From positions 2,227,884-2,291,883 of the forward strand of contig OX155980.1 in NCBI GenBank assembly GCA_944548615.1: a stretch of 64,000 nt of DNA, read 5' to 3'. Position numbers and translations under genes: made by a program. Shown piece by piece: positions 1 to 10,108 of this stretch (the stretch's first letter is position 1; each line of letters begins with the position of its first letter). Under the pieces are notes generated by a model. That model did not search any database, was not told where the DNA came from, and worked only from the letters and a program-made list of their open reading frames with translations. The stretch comes from Micropterix aruncella (lineage: Eukaryota; Arthropoda; Insecta; Lepidoptera; Micropterigidae).

Positions 1-2503
1 AAGAGAATCACACGCGCGGCCTCCGAGATGGAGGGCCACGCCCAAACACGAGCGGCGTACGCCACTTGAGGTACGAAAACACCCTTGTACAGCAGTTTTA
101 TGGCCGGGGAGCGAATGCCCCACTCGACCCTGCTAATACGACGCAGCGAGAGGAACAAGTCACGGGATTTCGTGACCACGGATTTCGCATGTCCAAGAAA
201 CGAAAGGGGCGCTGACAGCGAGACCCCCAGGTAGCGGACGGACTGCGGAAAAGCCACAGGCCGCCCTCCGACCTGGATCAGAGGATTCCGCTGCAGACGT
301 CCCTTCAGCAACAGGGCTTGAGTTTTGGCCGGAGAGAAGGACAGCCTGTTACGTTTTCCCCATCCGAGGATAAGGTCCAACGAACAGGCAGCCCTTCTCT
401 CGACCTCTGCACGGCTCTTGCCGCCCACCAGGAGGAGGGCATCGTCAGCGTACGTGCTCACGGTGCACCCCTCCGGTAAGGGCAGCCCGAGCAAGTCGTC
501 GAAGAGAATATTCCACAGACTGGGACCAAGCACCGACCCCTGCGGGCATCCCATGGATGGAGCCATACTAACCGAGGTGGGTCCGTACCTGATGGTAACG
601 GACCTGTCCGAGAAATAACTTCGGATTATCTTGAGGAGATTGTTCGGGCACTGTCTAAGGCGAAGCTTGGCAAGAATCATCGGCCACCAGGCGTTGTCGA
701 AGGCACCGGAGATATCGAGAAAGACACCGACGACGTACCGGCCGTCGAAATCGCGGGTCCAGGACCAAGCAAAGAGGATGGCATCCTCCGTGGACTTCCC
801 TCGGGTAAAACCAAACTGTCGATCTCTCTGGGGAGTGAGTGACGACTCGAGGCGGTCACGCACAAGCACCTCCAACACTTTGCCCAGTATGGGCAGGAGT
901 GTGATGGGCCTGTACGATTTCGCGTCCGATCGTGGTTTGTCCGTACCCTTGGGAATGACACGGAGGAGGCCCGCCTTCCAACTTGAAGGAAAGTGACCGT
1001 CGCTTATGCATTTCTGCATAAGCACAGTCACCTCCCATCTGGCGAACCCCCAGACGCGCTTCACGATGCCCGCCGTGATGAGGTCGATCCCCGGCGCCTT
1101 ACGGTTCGACAGGGAACCGATGACCCTGTCGAGTTCCACCGCAGTAACATCCGAAACGTCGGGTACGCGAGAGTCGACGGCTGTGAGCCGCCGAATCTGC
1201 TGATGATGTAAATCATCCCGAGCGGGCTGATCCGAGGGACAGAGCGAATGCAGGAGCGCCGTAAGCGTCCCTTTAGCGTCCAGGGTGGGGGCGGCAGAGT
1301 CGCCGGCCACGATGCTGGAGAGGAAGTCATCGGCGCTTTTGGCGTTTTAAAAAGAACCTTTTTCATGTCCCAAGGATTGGCGTTACCGACGTCGGTAACC
1401 CAGAGCCTCCAAGACTCCGTCTTTGCTCGCCTAATAGCAGCGTGGTAAACCCGACGAGCCGAAGCAAGGTTTGCTTTGAGAGCCACAACGCGCTCCGGGG
1501 GGGCCATACCCCTGCGGGCCACCCCCATGTTCTCGTAAGCACGTTTGTAGCATTTCCTCAGCTCGGAGAGTTCGGAAGACCACCACGGGGCCGCAAAGCC
1601 ACCTCGCGGTTTCTTCCGCCCTACAACGGCATCACTGGAAGAAACTATGGCCGCATTAAGTGCGGCACACAGGTCCTCTGCGGTACTGATTGAGGGCGAT
1701 GGAAAGCCCTCAAGTTTCTCGCAGAGGACTTCACCGAACCGGTCCCAGTTGGTGTCGCCGGTTCGGTATCGCCATTCAGAGTGTGGCGTAGGGGGAACGC
1801 GTCGGCTGATGCCAAAAGTCACGAGTCTGTGGTCCGAAGAAGAGAGGTGCTCGTGAACGGTCCAATCATTCATCCAACGGGCGAATCCCGGGGAGCACAA
1901 ATTGAGATCAACATTGCTGGACCCGCCAGGGCCACAGAAAGTACGGGGCTGACCAGGAGTGTTAATGATGTGCAACCCGAAGGTCGCAATCAGCTCCTCG
2001 ACAGCCTCGGCCCTGTCCTGCGCAATCCGTCCGAGACTGCTAAGGTCCCCGTCGTCGTACCATGCCGGGGAGCGGGCATTAAAATCGCCCGCAACCAGCA
2101 CTGGACGACCGCGGAGGGCGCGCAAGGCCCTGGCGAGGCCCGCAATGTGGGTCCCTACCTCCTCGCCGAACTGGAAGTAGCAGGAGATCAGGTAGCAATC
2201 CATGCCGTCAATGACGATCGACGCACAGATGAGGTGCTCGTTCGAAAGGTGGTCTAACAGCAGGGGGGGCGGGAGCTCTGAACTCACCGCAATCCCCGCC
2301 ATCGGACGGGCACCCTTCTCGAGCACAACGCACCTGCCGTCTAAACCCCTGGTCTTGCCCAGGAACGGGTATTGCTCCTGGATGAATGTTAAGCCAGTCC
2401 CCAACGTCTCGAGGGTCCGACCGAATTCGGCGGTAACTGCCCGACTTCTCTGCAGGTTGAGCTGCGCACAGCCAATCATGGGTTGGGGATTATGTCCCGC
2501 CAT
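1..2503 (-). pseudogene. R1-clade LINE ORF2 (endonuclease + reverse transcriptase), frameshifted, runs off window
   Basis: ORF2 nicks target DNA and copies element RNA in place (target-primed reverse transcription). The N-terminal ~225 residues are an APE-type endonuclease: QLNLQRS near the start, the glutamate in FIQEQYPF, VAGDFNARSPAW, SNVDLNLCSP and the SSDHRLVTF signature. Near 1340 the frame shifts at an A/T run. From there to base 1 a second frame stays open and reads as reverse transcriptase: SNRKAPGID, SYRPITLLP, FLDISGAFDNAWWP (motif A), GCPQGSVLGP (motif B) and STYADDALLLVGG (motif C, about 447-458). The start at 2503 overlaps the ORF1 stop by 14 bases, as in R1-clade elements. One frameshift is the only lesion I see, so the copy is fairly young. 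The C-terminal part lies beyond the window edge; a related copy of it is at 11.6-13.2 kb. Confidence 0.93.
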
Positions 2504-3068
2504 AGTTAGTGGCAGAGATTAACCGCTCGACAGCACGCTGGTAAACCGGGCACTCCTGGGATGACGTGGGATGGTTTGCATCCCTACGTAGCCGCGAGCA
2601 CGACACACACACGGGGGGTGCCCCCTTGGAGGGACAAGTGGCGACACCATGCCCCTTAGCCGCACAGTGGCCGCAGACCTCTTCATCCTCACACCTCTTC
2701 TGAGTGTGCCCGAAGCCGTGGCACCTGAAGCAACGAACCGCTCCCGTATAGTCGCGCACCCTGCACGAGTCCCAATCGAGATACGCTCGACCCTCCGAAA
2801 CCAACACCGCCCTCACGGCGGGGTCCACCATCCAAACGGTTTGCGCCACAGGGCCATCCCGTCGGCCGACTCTGACTAACAGTTTAGTGGTTTCAAGGCG
2901 GCAGGTGAGGGTGGAGAACCCACCCACCGCCCGGGCAGTTATAACGACGGTGGTCGTCTTATCTGCCCGGGATATCATGCAACGACACCCCGCGCGTACC
3001 AGAAGGGTATACGCGCGGGGGGTAAAGAAATGTAGCCACCCCCCCCCCGTACCACCCCGAAAACCCAT
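2490..3068 (-). pseudogene. R1-clade LINE ORF1 (gag-like), C-terminal part with CCHC zinc knuckles
   Basis: ORF1 proteins of R1-clade LINEs bind element RNA and form the ribonucleoprotein. The 192-residue frame carries two clean CX2CX4HX4C knuckles, CFRCHGFGHTQKRC and CGHCAAKGHGVATC, then a third Cys/His cluster starting CVSCSRLRRDANH with a late Cys. Upstream are the beta-rich stretch RADKTTTVVITARAVGGFSTL and the VWMVDPAVRAVLVSEGRAYLDWDSCRVRDYTG segment typical of this class (given here only as landmarks around residues 80-110). The usual ORF1 is around 500 residues, so the N-terminal part is missing: coding similarity stops near 3068 at an A-rich stretch, beyond which a GC-rich repeat begins. 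A candidate for the missing part is at 3608-4107. Confidence 0.9.
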
Positions 3069-3156
3069 TTATTCAGTAAAACAAAACAAAAGAAGATAAC
3101 AACAAAAGAAGATAAGAAATAGTCGTAAAAATAATAATAAAATAAACACAAAGCAG

Positions 3157-3612
3157 AGATTAAACTCTGACTAACAGTCGGGGGAGTCTGGAAGCAGTAC
3201 TGTTCCTATAGAGCGCGGGTGGTTGCGAACCTTACGGCGACTGCTCTTGAAACGATCATCGGCTACCCGATCCTGGGTGAACAGCCGGGAAAAAAATGCC
3301 GTGGTTCGCGATATATTCGGTATACATCGTTTCACCGCTTCAAACGGGAGAGGACCGCGCAAGCGACCTCGAACTCGTAACCAATCGAGAGACCGGAGTA
3401 ATCTGGTCGCAATTGGAAGTAAGGGCGTGAGTGTAAGCCCGCTGGGTAGTTATCTCGCGGTTAAGGCGTTGGCCTCTTACGGGCATGTGGCGGAGATCGA
3501 CGGTGGATTGTTTTGTCCAAGTCTTCTGCGTTCACTTCACGGGAGATAGAACGACTAATCGGTAAATCTTCCTGAGGTGACGGGTTCGCCCGTTGTAGTT
3601 GACAACTCTATA
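3157..3612 (+). repeat. GC-rich modular repeat, subfamily A, centre + tail modules
   Basis: Same sequence as about a dozen other blocks in this window. In the orientation called plus, it runs from CTCTGACTAACAGTCGGGGG through a centre module into a tail ending GGGTTCGCCCGTTGTAG. The leading module is absent here. Several frames are open on both strands and none resembles a known protein, so I treat it as non-coding. It sits between the ORF1 zinc-knuckle part of the LINE and a possible ORF1 N-terminal relic, which suggests it inserted into the LINE. The repeat class is unknown to me. Confidence 0.85.
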
Positions 3613-4107
3613 TAGCGGCAGAACTGACTCCAGCGGCTGCTAAACTACTTTTCACTGTAGGCGGCGATCGCTGGCAGTTCAAATTTGCGCTCGAAGTCGG
3701 CGAATTTGACGCTGCGGCGCACGCGGCATAGTTTTTGTAGGGTGGCGCAGCACTTTCTAATACGACACCTTCAGCTGGTACCACGTCGGCATCCACGCCA
3801 GAATCGATGGACAATGCATCCTTCGTTGGCGTCACTTGGCGCTACAGCGGAAGCGCTGCGGCAGTGGCAACGGTAGCATTAGCGGCGACCCTCGCGGATT
3901 TAGACGATCTCGTCGATCGTTTGTTTTTATTATCGACGCTTACCGCTTTTGTCGCTTTCATCCTTCTTGAAGCATTGCTTGCAGCTGGTGTAATTGCTGC
4001 GTCTGCAACAATCGACGCTTGCACCACAGAGGGTTGCCTAGCGGAAGTGTTATCCGTGCCGGGGCAGCCCCCTGAGGCGAAGGTCAGCGTGTCGATTCTC
4101 GAGTGAA
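3608..4107 (-). pseudogene. Low-complexity Ala/Ser-rich frame, possible LINE ORF1 N-terminal part
   Basis: On the minus strand one frame runs from about 4107 to 3608 with a single internal TAG at 3842-3844. It encodes an Ala/Ser/Thr/Lys-rich, disordered-looking protein; examples are QPSVVQASIVADAAITPAA and RSTRSSKSARVAANATV. This composition is common in the N-terminal part of LINE ORF1 proteins. It lies directly upstream, on the coding strand, of the ORF1 zinc-knuckle part, separated by the GC-rich repeat. That the two halves were once joined is inference. The plus-strand frame through the same DNA looks hydrophobic but is probably only the antisense. Confidence 0.4.
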
Positions 4108-4233
4108 CATCCTTTTTAACCCTTTATAGCTTTATGTGACATATCTGTAACAAACTACTAATCCCCCTAAATAAGGCACTAAATTCATTTTTTTCATTTA
4201 AATCCGTCTAGCAATACTGTACCCTACCACTTA

Positions 4234-4517
4234 GTTTGTTTGTTTGTTTGTTTATACTCTTTATTGTGAAAATGTCACAATGGGCGGGTTTATTGTCATA
4301 TGACAATCTCTTACAACCAACCCTACTATGGCGTGTTATATTTATGTGTGCGTGTAACATATCTGTAAGTGTGTGTCTTGTTATTGCATTCGATAGACAG
4401 AATTGAAAATGCAATTCCGTTAATTTGATCCCAACGGAAAATGGTGACCCACCCGGGAAGCGAAACCGGGACCTTACAATGTAAGATCAGGCGACCTAAC
4501 CACTATGCCACCGGGTG
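4234..4517 (-). mobile_element. tRNA-headed SINE, copy 1
   Basis: Read on the minus strand, the head (about 4440-4517) contains TGGCATAGTGGTTAGG, a perfect match to the pol III box A pattern, followed about 40 bases later by GGTTTCGCTTCCCGGG, close to box B. The body then runs to an (AAAC)n tail seen on the plus strand as GTTTGTTTGTTTG near 4234. A longer copy at 15186-16223 shares the body and head. The (AAAC)n tail suggests mobilisation by a partner LINE with the same tail. This is not a functional tRNA gene: acceptor-stem pairing is not evident. Confidence 0.85.
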
Positions 4518-5039
4518 TGTGGGATTGCAGATAAATTAATACGCACAAAAACATAGTTATGTACGGTGTGTGAATTATGAATTAATTTTTATTAAATAGA
4601 AAAAAACAATAATAATAATATAATTATCATAATTATAATTACGATTGTACTTGCTGTTTTAACTCATTCATCCACCGCAGACACTAAATAATTCTATACG
4701 TACTTATCTAGCTTCCCTCGATGCTCGTCTCTGCGTAATGTACGCAATACTCCGGTCTGCCGGGCGATGAAATATATTTTTTTCACTCATTACCATTGCA
4801 GTTCAAAAAAAGTACATTTCTGTACTTAAGGTAAGTGTGGCTTTCACAATATGTATACTGTAAAAATCATAGATAGCGTAACTAAGCGACGTATGTGAGT
4901 TTAAATGTTGCGCGTTGATGAAAGTGATAAATTAGAACTAAGGCAGGTGTTGAATGACTGATAAAAAAATGTAAAAAGTCTATACAATTGTGTGGTTTTC
5001 GTGGAAACCTGTATGTAAGAATATAATTTTATCCATTCA
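4518..5039. other. AT-rich stretch, nothing identified
   Basis: No open frame with family resemblance and no clear inverted repeat. It may contain decayed upstream parts of the piggyBac relic that follows, but I cannot show this. Confidence 0.5.
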
Positions 5040-5471
5040 AAATTTCAAAGCAAAAGATGGTAAGTTAGGATGTTCTAACATTCACTGGAACTGACTATGG
5101 CAAATTCTTGGTTATTATACCGAAGAATAAGGAAGGCAAAATATCCTAACGGCAAACAAATATCTTCAGCAGAATTTAGACTTGAGATAGGCGAGACCTT
5201 ATGCGAGCTTGGCCTCAAGCCTAACATCAAGAGTCGAAGGTCTTTAGAAGACGAAATTCAAGCCAAAAACCATAAGGGCCCTGCGCAACATGTTCCTCCA
5301 TTGGCAGTAAGGCAGGACCAGTTCGGTCATTGGCCGATTTGGGTTAAAAAAAGGATACGTTGCAAGATTCCCAAGTGCACTGGCGTTTTACAAACAATTT
5401 GCGAAAATTGCAGTGTAGCATTATGTTATAATAAACAAAAAAATTGTTTCAAATTTTTCCATACAACATAA
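5040..5471 (+). pseudogene. piggyBac-type transposase, C-terminal part only
   Basis: The frame from 5097 encodes 124 residues that match the end of piggyBac-family transposases: the helix NSWLLYRRIRKAK, which follows the last catalytic region in the family, and the C-terminal cysteine-rich zinc domain with RCKIPKCTG, CENCSVALC and KNCFKFFH just before the stop. Full transposases are about 550-600 residues, so the catalytic Asp domain is missing. ATG 5097 is inside the conserved region and is not a real start. No TTAA-flanked terminal repeats were found on either side, so the copy is a truncated relic. Confidence 0.85.
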
Positions 5472-5756
5472 ATGTTTTTTTATACGTTCAACTCAATGTT
5501 ACAGTAATGTCACATTCCCTTAAATGTCAAATAAATGATTAATAATGAATATTTTTGAATTTCTGAGAAATACGTGTTTTTTTATTTGCCTAAACCTATC
5601 TCAGTATCAACGTTATTTTTTGTTTGAAGATCTTGGGCTACAAAGGGATAATGTGCGTCTGCGCGAACACTTGAGCACATAGATAACTCACAACTTTTTT
5701 TTGTTTACTTAATTCGTCTGCAATTTGAACTTCCTCCATTATGAAAACAGGAGAAA

Positions 5757-5858
5757 ATATTGCAGCTCGTGACACGTCTATAGCCCACGACGACACGAAG
5801 GAAGGTAATATTGCAGCTCGTGACAAGTCTATAGCCCACGACGGCACGAAGGATATGT
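5757..5858. repeat. 51-bp tandem duplication
   Basis: Two adjacent near-identical units, each containing TGCAGCTCGTGACA and TATAGCCCACGACG, offset by 51 bases (17 codons). The minus strand is open through both units and gives a 17-residue repeat with SWAID.SRAAI, within a 76-residue frame (5638-5868) I do not recognise. Confidence 0.8.
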
Positions 5859-6171
5859 TCGCCATCAATGATCCATAGGGGTTGTGGGCTTTGTCGCGGA
5901 ATAATTCTATCTAACGGAAAGACGAAGAAATTCGCCTAAATATGGTAGCCAGGGCACTAGGCGGGCCCTCTGGGTTTGTCGAAGCTTTCGTCAAAGTAGA
6001 TATTTTGATAGGTATGTTATCATTAATATCTCTTTTAAATCAATTCTTATAATGTACTAGATATTTAATTTAGATCCGCTGTTTGTAGAATAATATTAGT
6101 AATTAGTTAAATATCATTTATGTAGTGGCAATTCTCGAAATCAGGGCGCTAGGCTGGCCGTTGAATGTTTT

Positions 6172-6330
6172 TCCATGTCCCTAGCGGTAAGGCGTTGGTC
6201 TGTGACGGGCATGTTGGCGCAGCTAGTCGGTGGACTGTTTCGTTCTCAAGTCACTACGTTCACTCCGGCTTGAGAGAACGAACAATATTGTTATTTCTTC
6301 CTGGGGTGACAGGTCGTAGGTCGTAGTGTG
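6172..6330 (+). repeat. GC-rich modular repeat, diverged tail module
   Basis: Contains GCGGTAAGGCGTTGGTCTGTGACGGGC and later CTTCCTGGGGTGACAGGTCG, matching in order the tail of the GC-rich repeat family, but more diverged than most copies. The rest of 5859-6450 is AT-rich and shows no identifiable feature. Confidence 0.75.
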
Positions 6331-6450
6331 ATTGTATCCAAAATTTCGCTCTTTGATGGCATTCTGATTGTAGCCAGTATAGAAAAATCAGATTCCATCA
6401 CCAAATATTGGTTGTTGATTAAATGTAATACCCTAATTTAAATAAAAAAT

Positions 6451-7005
6451 ATACGTGTGGCACTCGGGGACTGCCGCGGTAAAGCTATTGCATAGCATTT
6501 TTAACAACTTGAACAATTATCATTATTTATTTATTTTATTTATTTTATTTTTTCTGATATCAGATAACTGCGCTCTATCGGAAAACGTTGAATAATTTAA
6601 ACGTCTACCGATAGAGCGCCGCGCACGAATTTTTTATTCGATAAAGCAAAAAAAACGGATTAATCGAAAAAAATCGTAGATAAAAAGATAGATAATTAAA
6701 TTATCTTTAAAATGGTGCAGGTTTCATAATAATACGCCGAATAGTATTTGCGTAGTAGTCGTTTTTGTGTTCGGTTAGACCTAATTTCACAAATTAATTA
6801 CACTATGTAATATAAACAAAATCTAAAATATTCAAAACTAAGAATATCAGGAAAATGTTCTTGTTTAACATTTATTTTTTTCGAATCGTAAGCAGTACTC
6901 GTTTAGACGTAATTATCAGTTTAAAATCATTAATTTTCGTTAGGAAATTTCTTCATTCGGTCGCCGCGCCGGCCTAGGCCCGCGATAAAAGCTATGCAAT
7001 AGCTT
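6451..7005 (+). mobile_element. Palindromic MITE (TACGTGTGGC family), copy 1
   Basis: One of five copies of a 550-595 bp non-coding element beginning TACGTGTGGCACTCGGGGAC and ending AAGCTATGCAATAGCTT. The motif AAGCTATTGCATAGC lies about 30 bases inside the left end and is the inverted complement of the right terminus, which is itself a perfect 7-bp hairpin with a GCA loop. Asymmetric terminal repeats plus a 3' hairpin resemble Helentron-derived (HINE) elements; a Mutator-like MITE is an alternative. This copy lacks the apex of the large internal palindrome found in the other copies. The following stretch to 7803 has no recognisable feature. Confidence 0.85.
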
Positions 7006-7909
7006 AAAACCTTCATCAATCGAGGAAGATCTCCTCGCTGCGAACAGTTGGTTACCCCAGTGACGCCCGTATGGCTTATTTAATTATCGTGGCGGGATGA
7101 CAATTCTGAAAATAAAATATCAAGGAAGAGAAGGGGCGAGATACAGATAATTAATTGCGTTTTTAAAGAGTCAGATGCAGGTTTGCAACGTTCCGCGTCA
7201 GAGCAGCTATCACGTAAATAAATTGTTTGTTGACGTCAGAACAAAGTATCCGCCGCTTTCTCGGAAGCTTTACCTACGACATTTACATTCCCAGTGTCCT
7301 CAATAGCAAGTGTCCTCAACAGCAGCTGTTATTCAAGAGGGAAAATAATAACTGTGACAATGAATTATGCACGAGGAAAATGTAAGGAAAACACTTCGCC
7401 GTCGAACAAATCGGTTCGGCTCAGTGAATAAACATTTAATTTGCATAATGTCAGTGCAACATTGAATAGGGAAGTAGTAGTAGGATAGTGTGAGGGACTC
7501 TATTCTGGGTACGCATTAACCATGGTGGCCATGAAGGCAGTAAATGCGGCGCCGTCGCTCCCACGCCCGCGCCGCATCTTGCTTTATATAACGACTCTTG
7601 TTGCTTACTTGTGAGACAACTAATGTTAGGGGGTACATTATTTTTATATTCAGCAGGCCAATGCATGTACGATTTGTCAAACTCGCACATAACGTTAGTT
7701 TATTATGATCACAATCGTCTGTGGGAAATACTAGCACCACACCGTCATACGTTTTGACTCTTGCATCGAGGGAAAAATTGGACCACTCCCAAAATGCTTG
7801 CAAATACAGTAGAACTCCAATTATCCGAATCAATTGGGACCAGATCCCATTCGGATAATTAGATTTATTTGTTGGAGACTCCGTCCAACATACCCACAAC
7901 AAAAAAAAA

Positions 7910-8458
7910 TACGTGTGGCACTCGGGGACTGCCGCGGTAAAGCTATTGCATAGCATTTTTTATCACTTATGCAAATATAATTATTTATTTATTTTAGTTT
8001 TTCTGATATCAGATATTTGCGGCTGCGGAAGCAAATGATTCGGAATAATTTAAACGTCTTCCGATAGAGCACCGCGCACGAATTTTTTATTCGATAAAGC
8101 CAAAAAACTGGATTATTCGAAAAAAATCGTAGATAAAAAGATAGGTAATTAAATTATCTTTAAAATGGTGCAGGTTTCATAATAATACGCCAGATAGTAT
8201 TTGCGTAGTAGTCGTTTTTGTGTTCGGTTAGACCTAATTTCACAAATTAATTACGCTATGTAATATAAACAAAATCTAAAATATTCAAAGCTAATAATAT
8301 TAGGAAAATGTTCTTGTTTAACATATATTTTTTTCGAATCGTAAGCAGTACTCGTTTAGACGTAATTATCAGTTTAAAATCATTAATTTTCGTTAAGAAA
8401 TTTCTTCATTCGGTCGCCGCGCTGGCCTAGGCCCGCGATAAAAGCTATGCAATAGCTT
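7910..8458 (+). mobile_element. Palindromic MITE (TACGTGTGGC family), copy 2
   Basis: Same termini as the copy at 6451-7005. The left arm of the internal palindrome is missing: the sequence passes from GATATCAGATA straight to TTTGCGGCTGCGGAAGC and the right arm. It is inserted at an A-run just inside the left end of the pogo-like element, so it is younger than that element. Confidence 0.88.
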
Positions 8459-9271
8459 AAAAATTCTATAGAGTAGAAACCGCAAATACGCTCAAATATA
8501 CACGAGTCAACTGCAATTGAATTCCAACTAAATTCGGCAGTTTATGCACAGTCAACCTATGACTCATGAAATTTCTTCTGATCGATACGAATTGACACAG
8601 TTACTCGCCCCCACCGGTAGATATTGCATCATTACATACCATATAAAAACCAGTACATTCTACACATATTTTATCATTCCCTGGCGGACAGTAACCGCGT
8701 ATTAACAAGTACTCGCGCTCTTCATTACCTTCGAGTCAACCAGACTACGCATAGTATACGCGATCTTCAAGCTACACACTTCGGACACACAACCACGACT
8801 TCATCTCGCGCCCACAATACCTACACACCGGCGAAATATCAAACAAGGCGTTACGAACTGGCAACCACTACATACCTTCTGAATAAACACTTCAACTTCA
8901 ACTACAACGACTTTAAATAACGGAGAAAACTTCTTGATGAGAACCATCCTTCGCTCACAATCAATTGGAGTCTAGTGAAGGGTGGCCACTCTCACATATT
9001 CCAAAAAAAGGGTCTATTTTAATTAATTATTATATATATATATATATATGTTCAAATTGGGAGAAAAACTATCAAAATTTAGTAATAACATCAATTTTAA
9101 TTAAATGTAAAGGCTGCACTTTTACATATTAGGCGTACTAAGAAAGTGCTATACATTAGTACATCATCCCCAAGGACAATAGCGCGCGTAGAAAGAATCG
9201 TTATTTTGCGAATCACAGTACGTTTCCGTCCTACTTGTTTTCAGTTTTAATTTCGGATAATCAGCGATTCG
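8459..9271. other. Unassigned AT-rich segment
   Basis: Possibly interior of the pogo-like remnant. A 98-codon frame (8624-8920, plus) rich in His, Thr and Tyr matches nothing I know and has no support. A (TA)n run is at about 9029-9049. Near 9250, TTTCGGATAATCAGCGATTCGG resembles inner pogo terminal sequence. Confidence 0.4.
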
Positions 9272-10060
9272 GATCATCATCATCATCATCATCATTTATT
9301 CATTCCATAAAAACATTTCACAATACTGAGGAACATGTCAAATTTTACAATCATAATTTACCGGATGATAAAACCGCTTTGATTAATTAAAAGAACAAAA
9401 AAAATAATTGTAATCAGAGTCTTAAAAAAGAAAGACTTAAAAATAGTCAAATTTACAAAATAATCAATAATCAAACAAATAATAATCAATACCATAAAAA
9501 GAAAAAATCTGAAACATGCGTAATTAAAAACAAAGTCAATAAAATCTAAAATGTAGTTCGAAAGTATAGTCATAATACGGTTATTTATAATCAAGCAATT
9601 GTGGACGCAATATCATAAAAGTCGTCCAGTTTGTAAAGGGTATGTTTGACTAACTGATTTTTCAAGTAGATTTTACATGCTGCCATCTCAAGTCTTTTCG
9701 TCGATGATGGCAAATCATTGAACAATTTAAAACTAATATATAAAAATGTTTTTTGAAATTTGAAACACATTGTTTTTATGTCGCTTATTATGGCTATGCC
9801 GAGTGGAGTAAAGCTCGCAATTTAAAAGATTCTCTTTGGAGTATAAAAGGCACTGATATATGTACATGGACGACATGGTAAGGATACCAGCTTTAATAAA
9901 AAAAGGGGCGCAATATGTTTCTCTGCTTACACCAATAATTGTCCTAACGGCTTGCTTTTGTAGCACAAAAACGCGATGGGTATCGGTTGCATTACCCCAT
10001 AGTAGTATCGCATAAGACATCTTTGAATGGAAGAAAGAGTGATACACACTGATCGCTGCA
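9272..10060 (-). pseudogene. Jockey-type LINE, 3' end with RT C-terminal relic and (GAT)n tail
   Basis: The minus frame 10047-9733 encodes residues typical of the region after the RT domain of jockey-superfamily LINEs: HSKMSYAILLWGNA, RVFVLQKQAVRTIIGVS and APFFIKAGILTMSSMYIYQ. The element's 3' end is at the low coordinate, where a (GAT)n tail (plus strand ATC repeat, 9272-9296) closes it. It is 5'-truncated, as expected for incomplete target-primed insertion, and interrupts the right half of the pogo-like element. Confidence 0.8.
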
Positions 10061-10108
10061 CTTTCGCCAGCCAGATAGTCGGAGTACGGATAATTGGAGT
10101 TCTACATA

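Larger units (their letters stand above)
7804..10108. mobile_element. pogo/Tigger-like DNA transposon remnant, nested
   Basis: Left end: TA followed by CAGTAGAACTCCAATTATCCG at 7806. Right end: CGGATAATTGGAGTTCTACA just before TA at 10107. These are inverted copies of a terminal repeat of the pogo type (CAGTAGAACCTC-like, TA target). Between them sit a palindromic MITE (7910-8458), a LINE tail (9272-about 10060) and unassigned AT-rich DNA with a (TA)n run near 9030. No transposase is visible. The pairing of these two ends as one element is inference; they could belong to two separate remnants. Confidence 0.5.

Noticed and set aside
325..1693. Several plus-strand frames over the first R1 LINE
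   Set aside because: Antisense shadows of the reverse transcriptase and endonuclease coded on the minus strand.
3807..4106. 99-codon plus-strand frame with hydrophobic stretches (LVDRLFLLSTLTAFVAFILL)
   Set aside because: Looks like a membrane protein, but it is antisense to a low-complexity frame next to LINE ORF1 and has no homology I recognise.
4440..4517. Possible tRNA gene
   Set aside because: Has pol III boxes but no evident acceptor stem or anticodon arm, and the same head occurs on three SINE copies; it is a SINE head.
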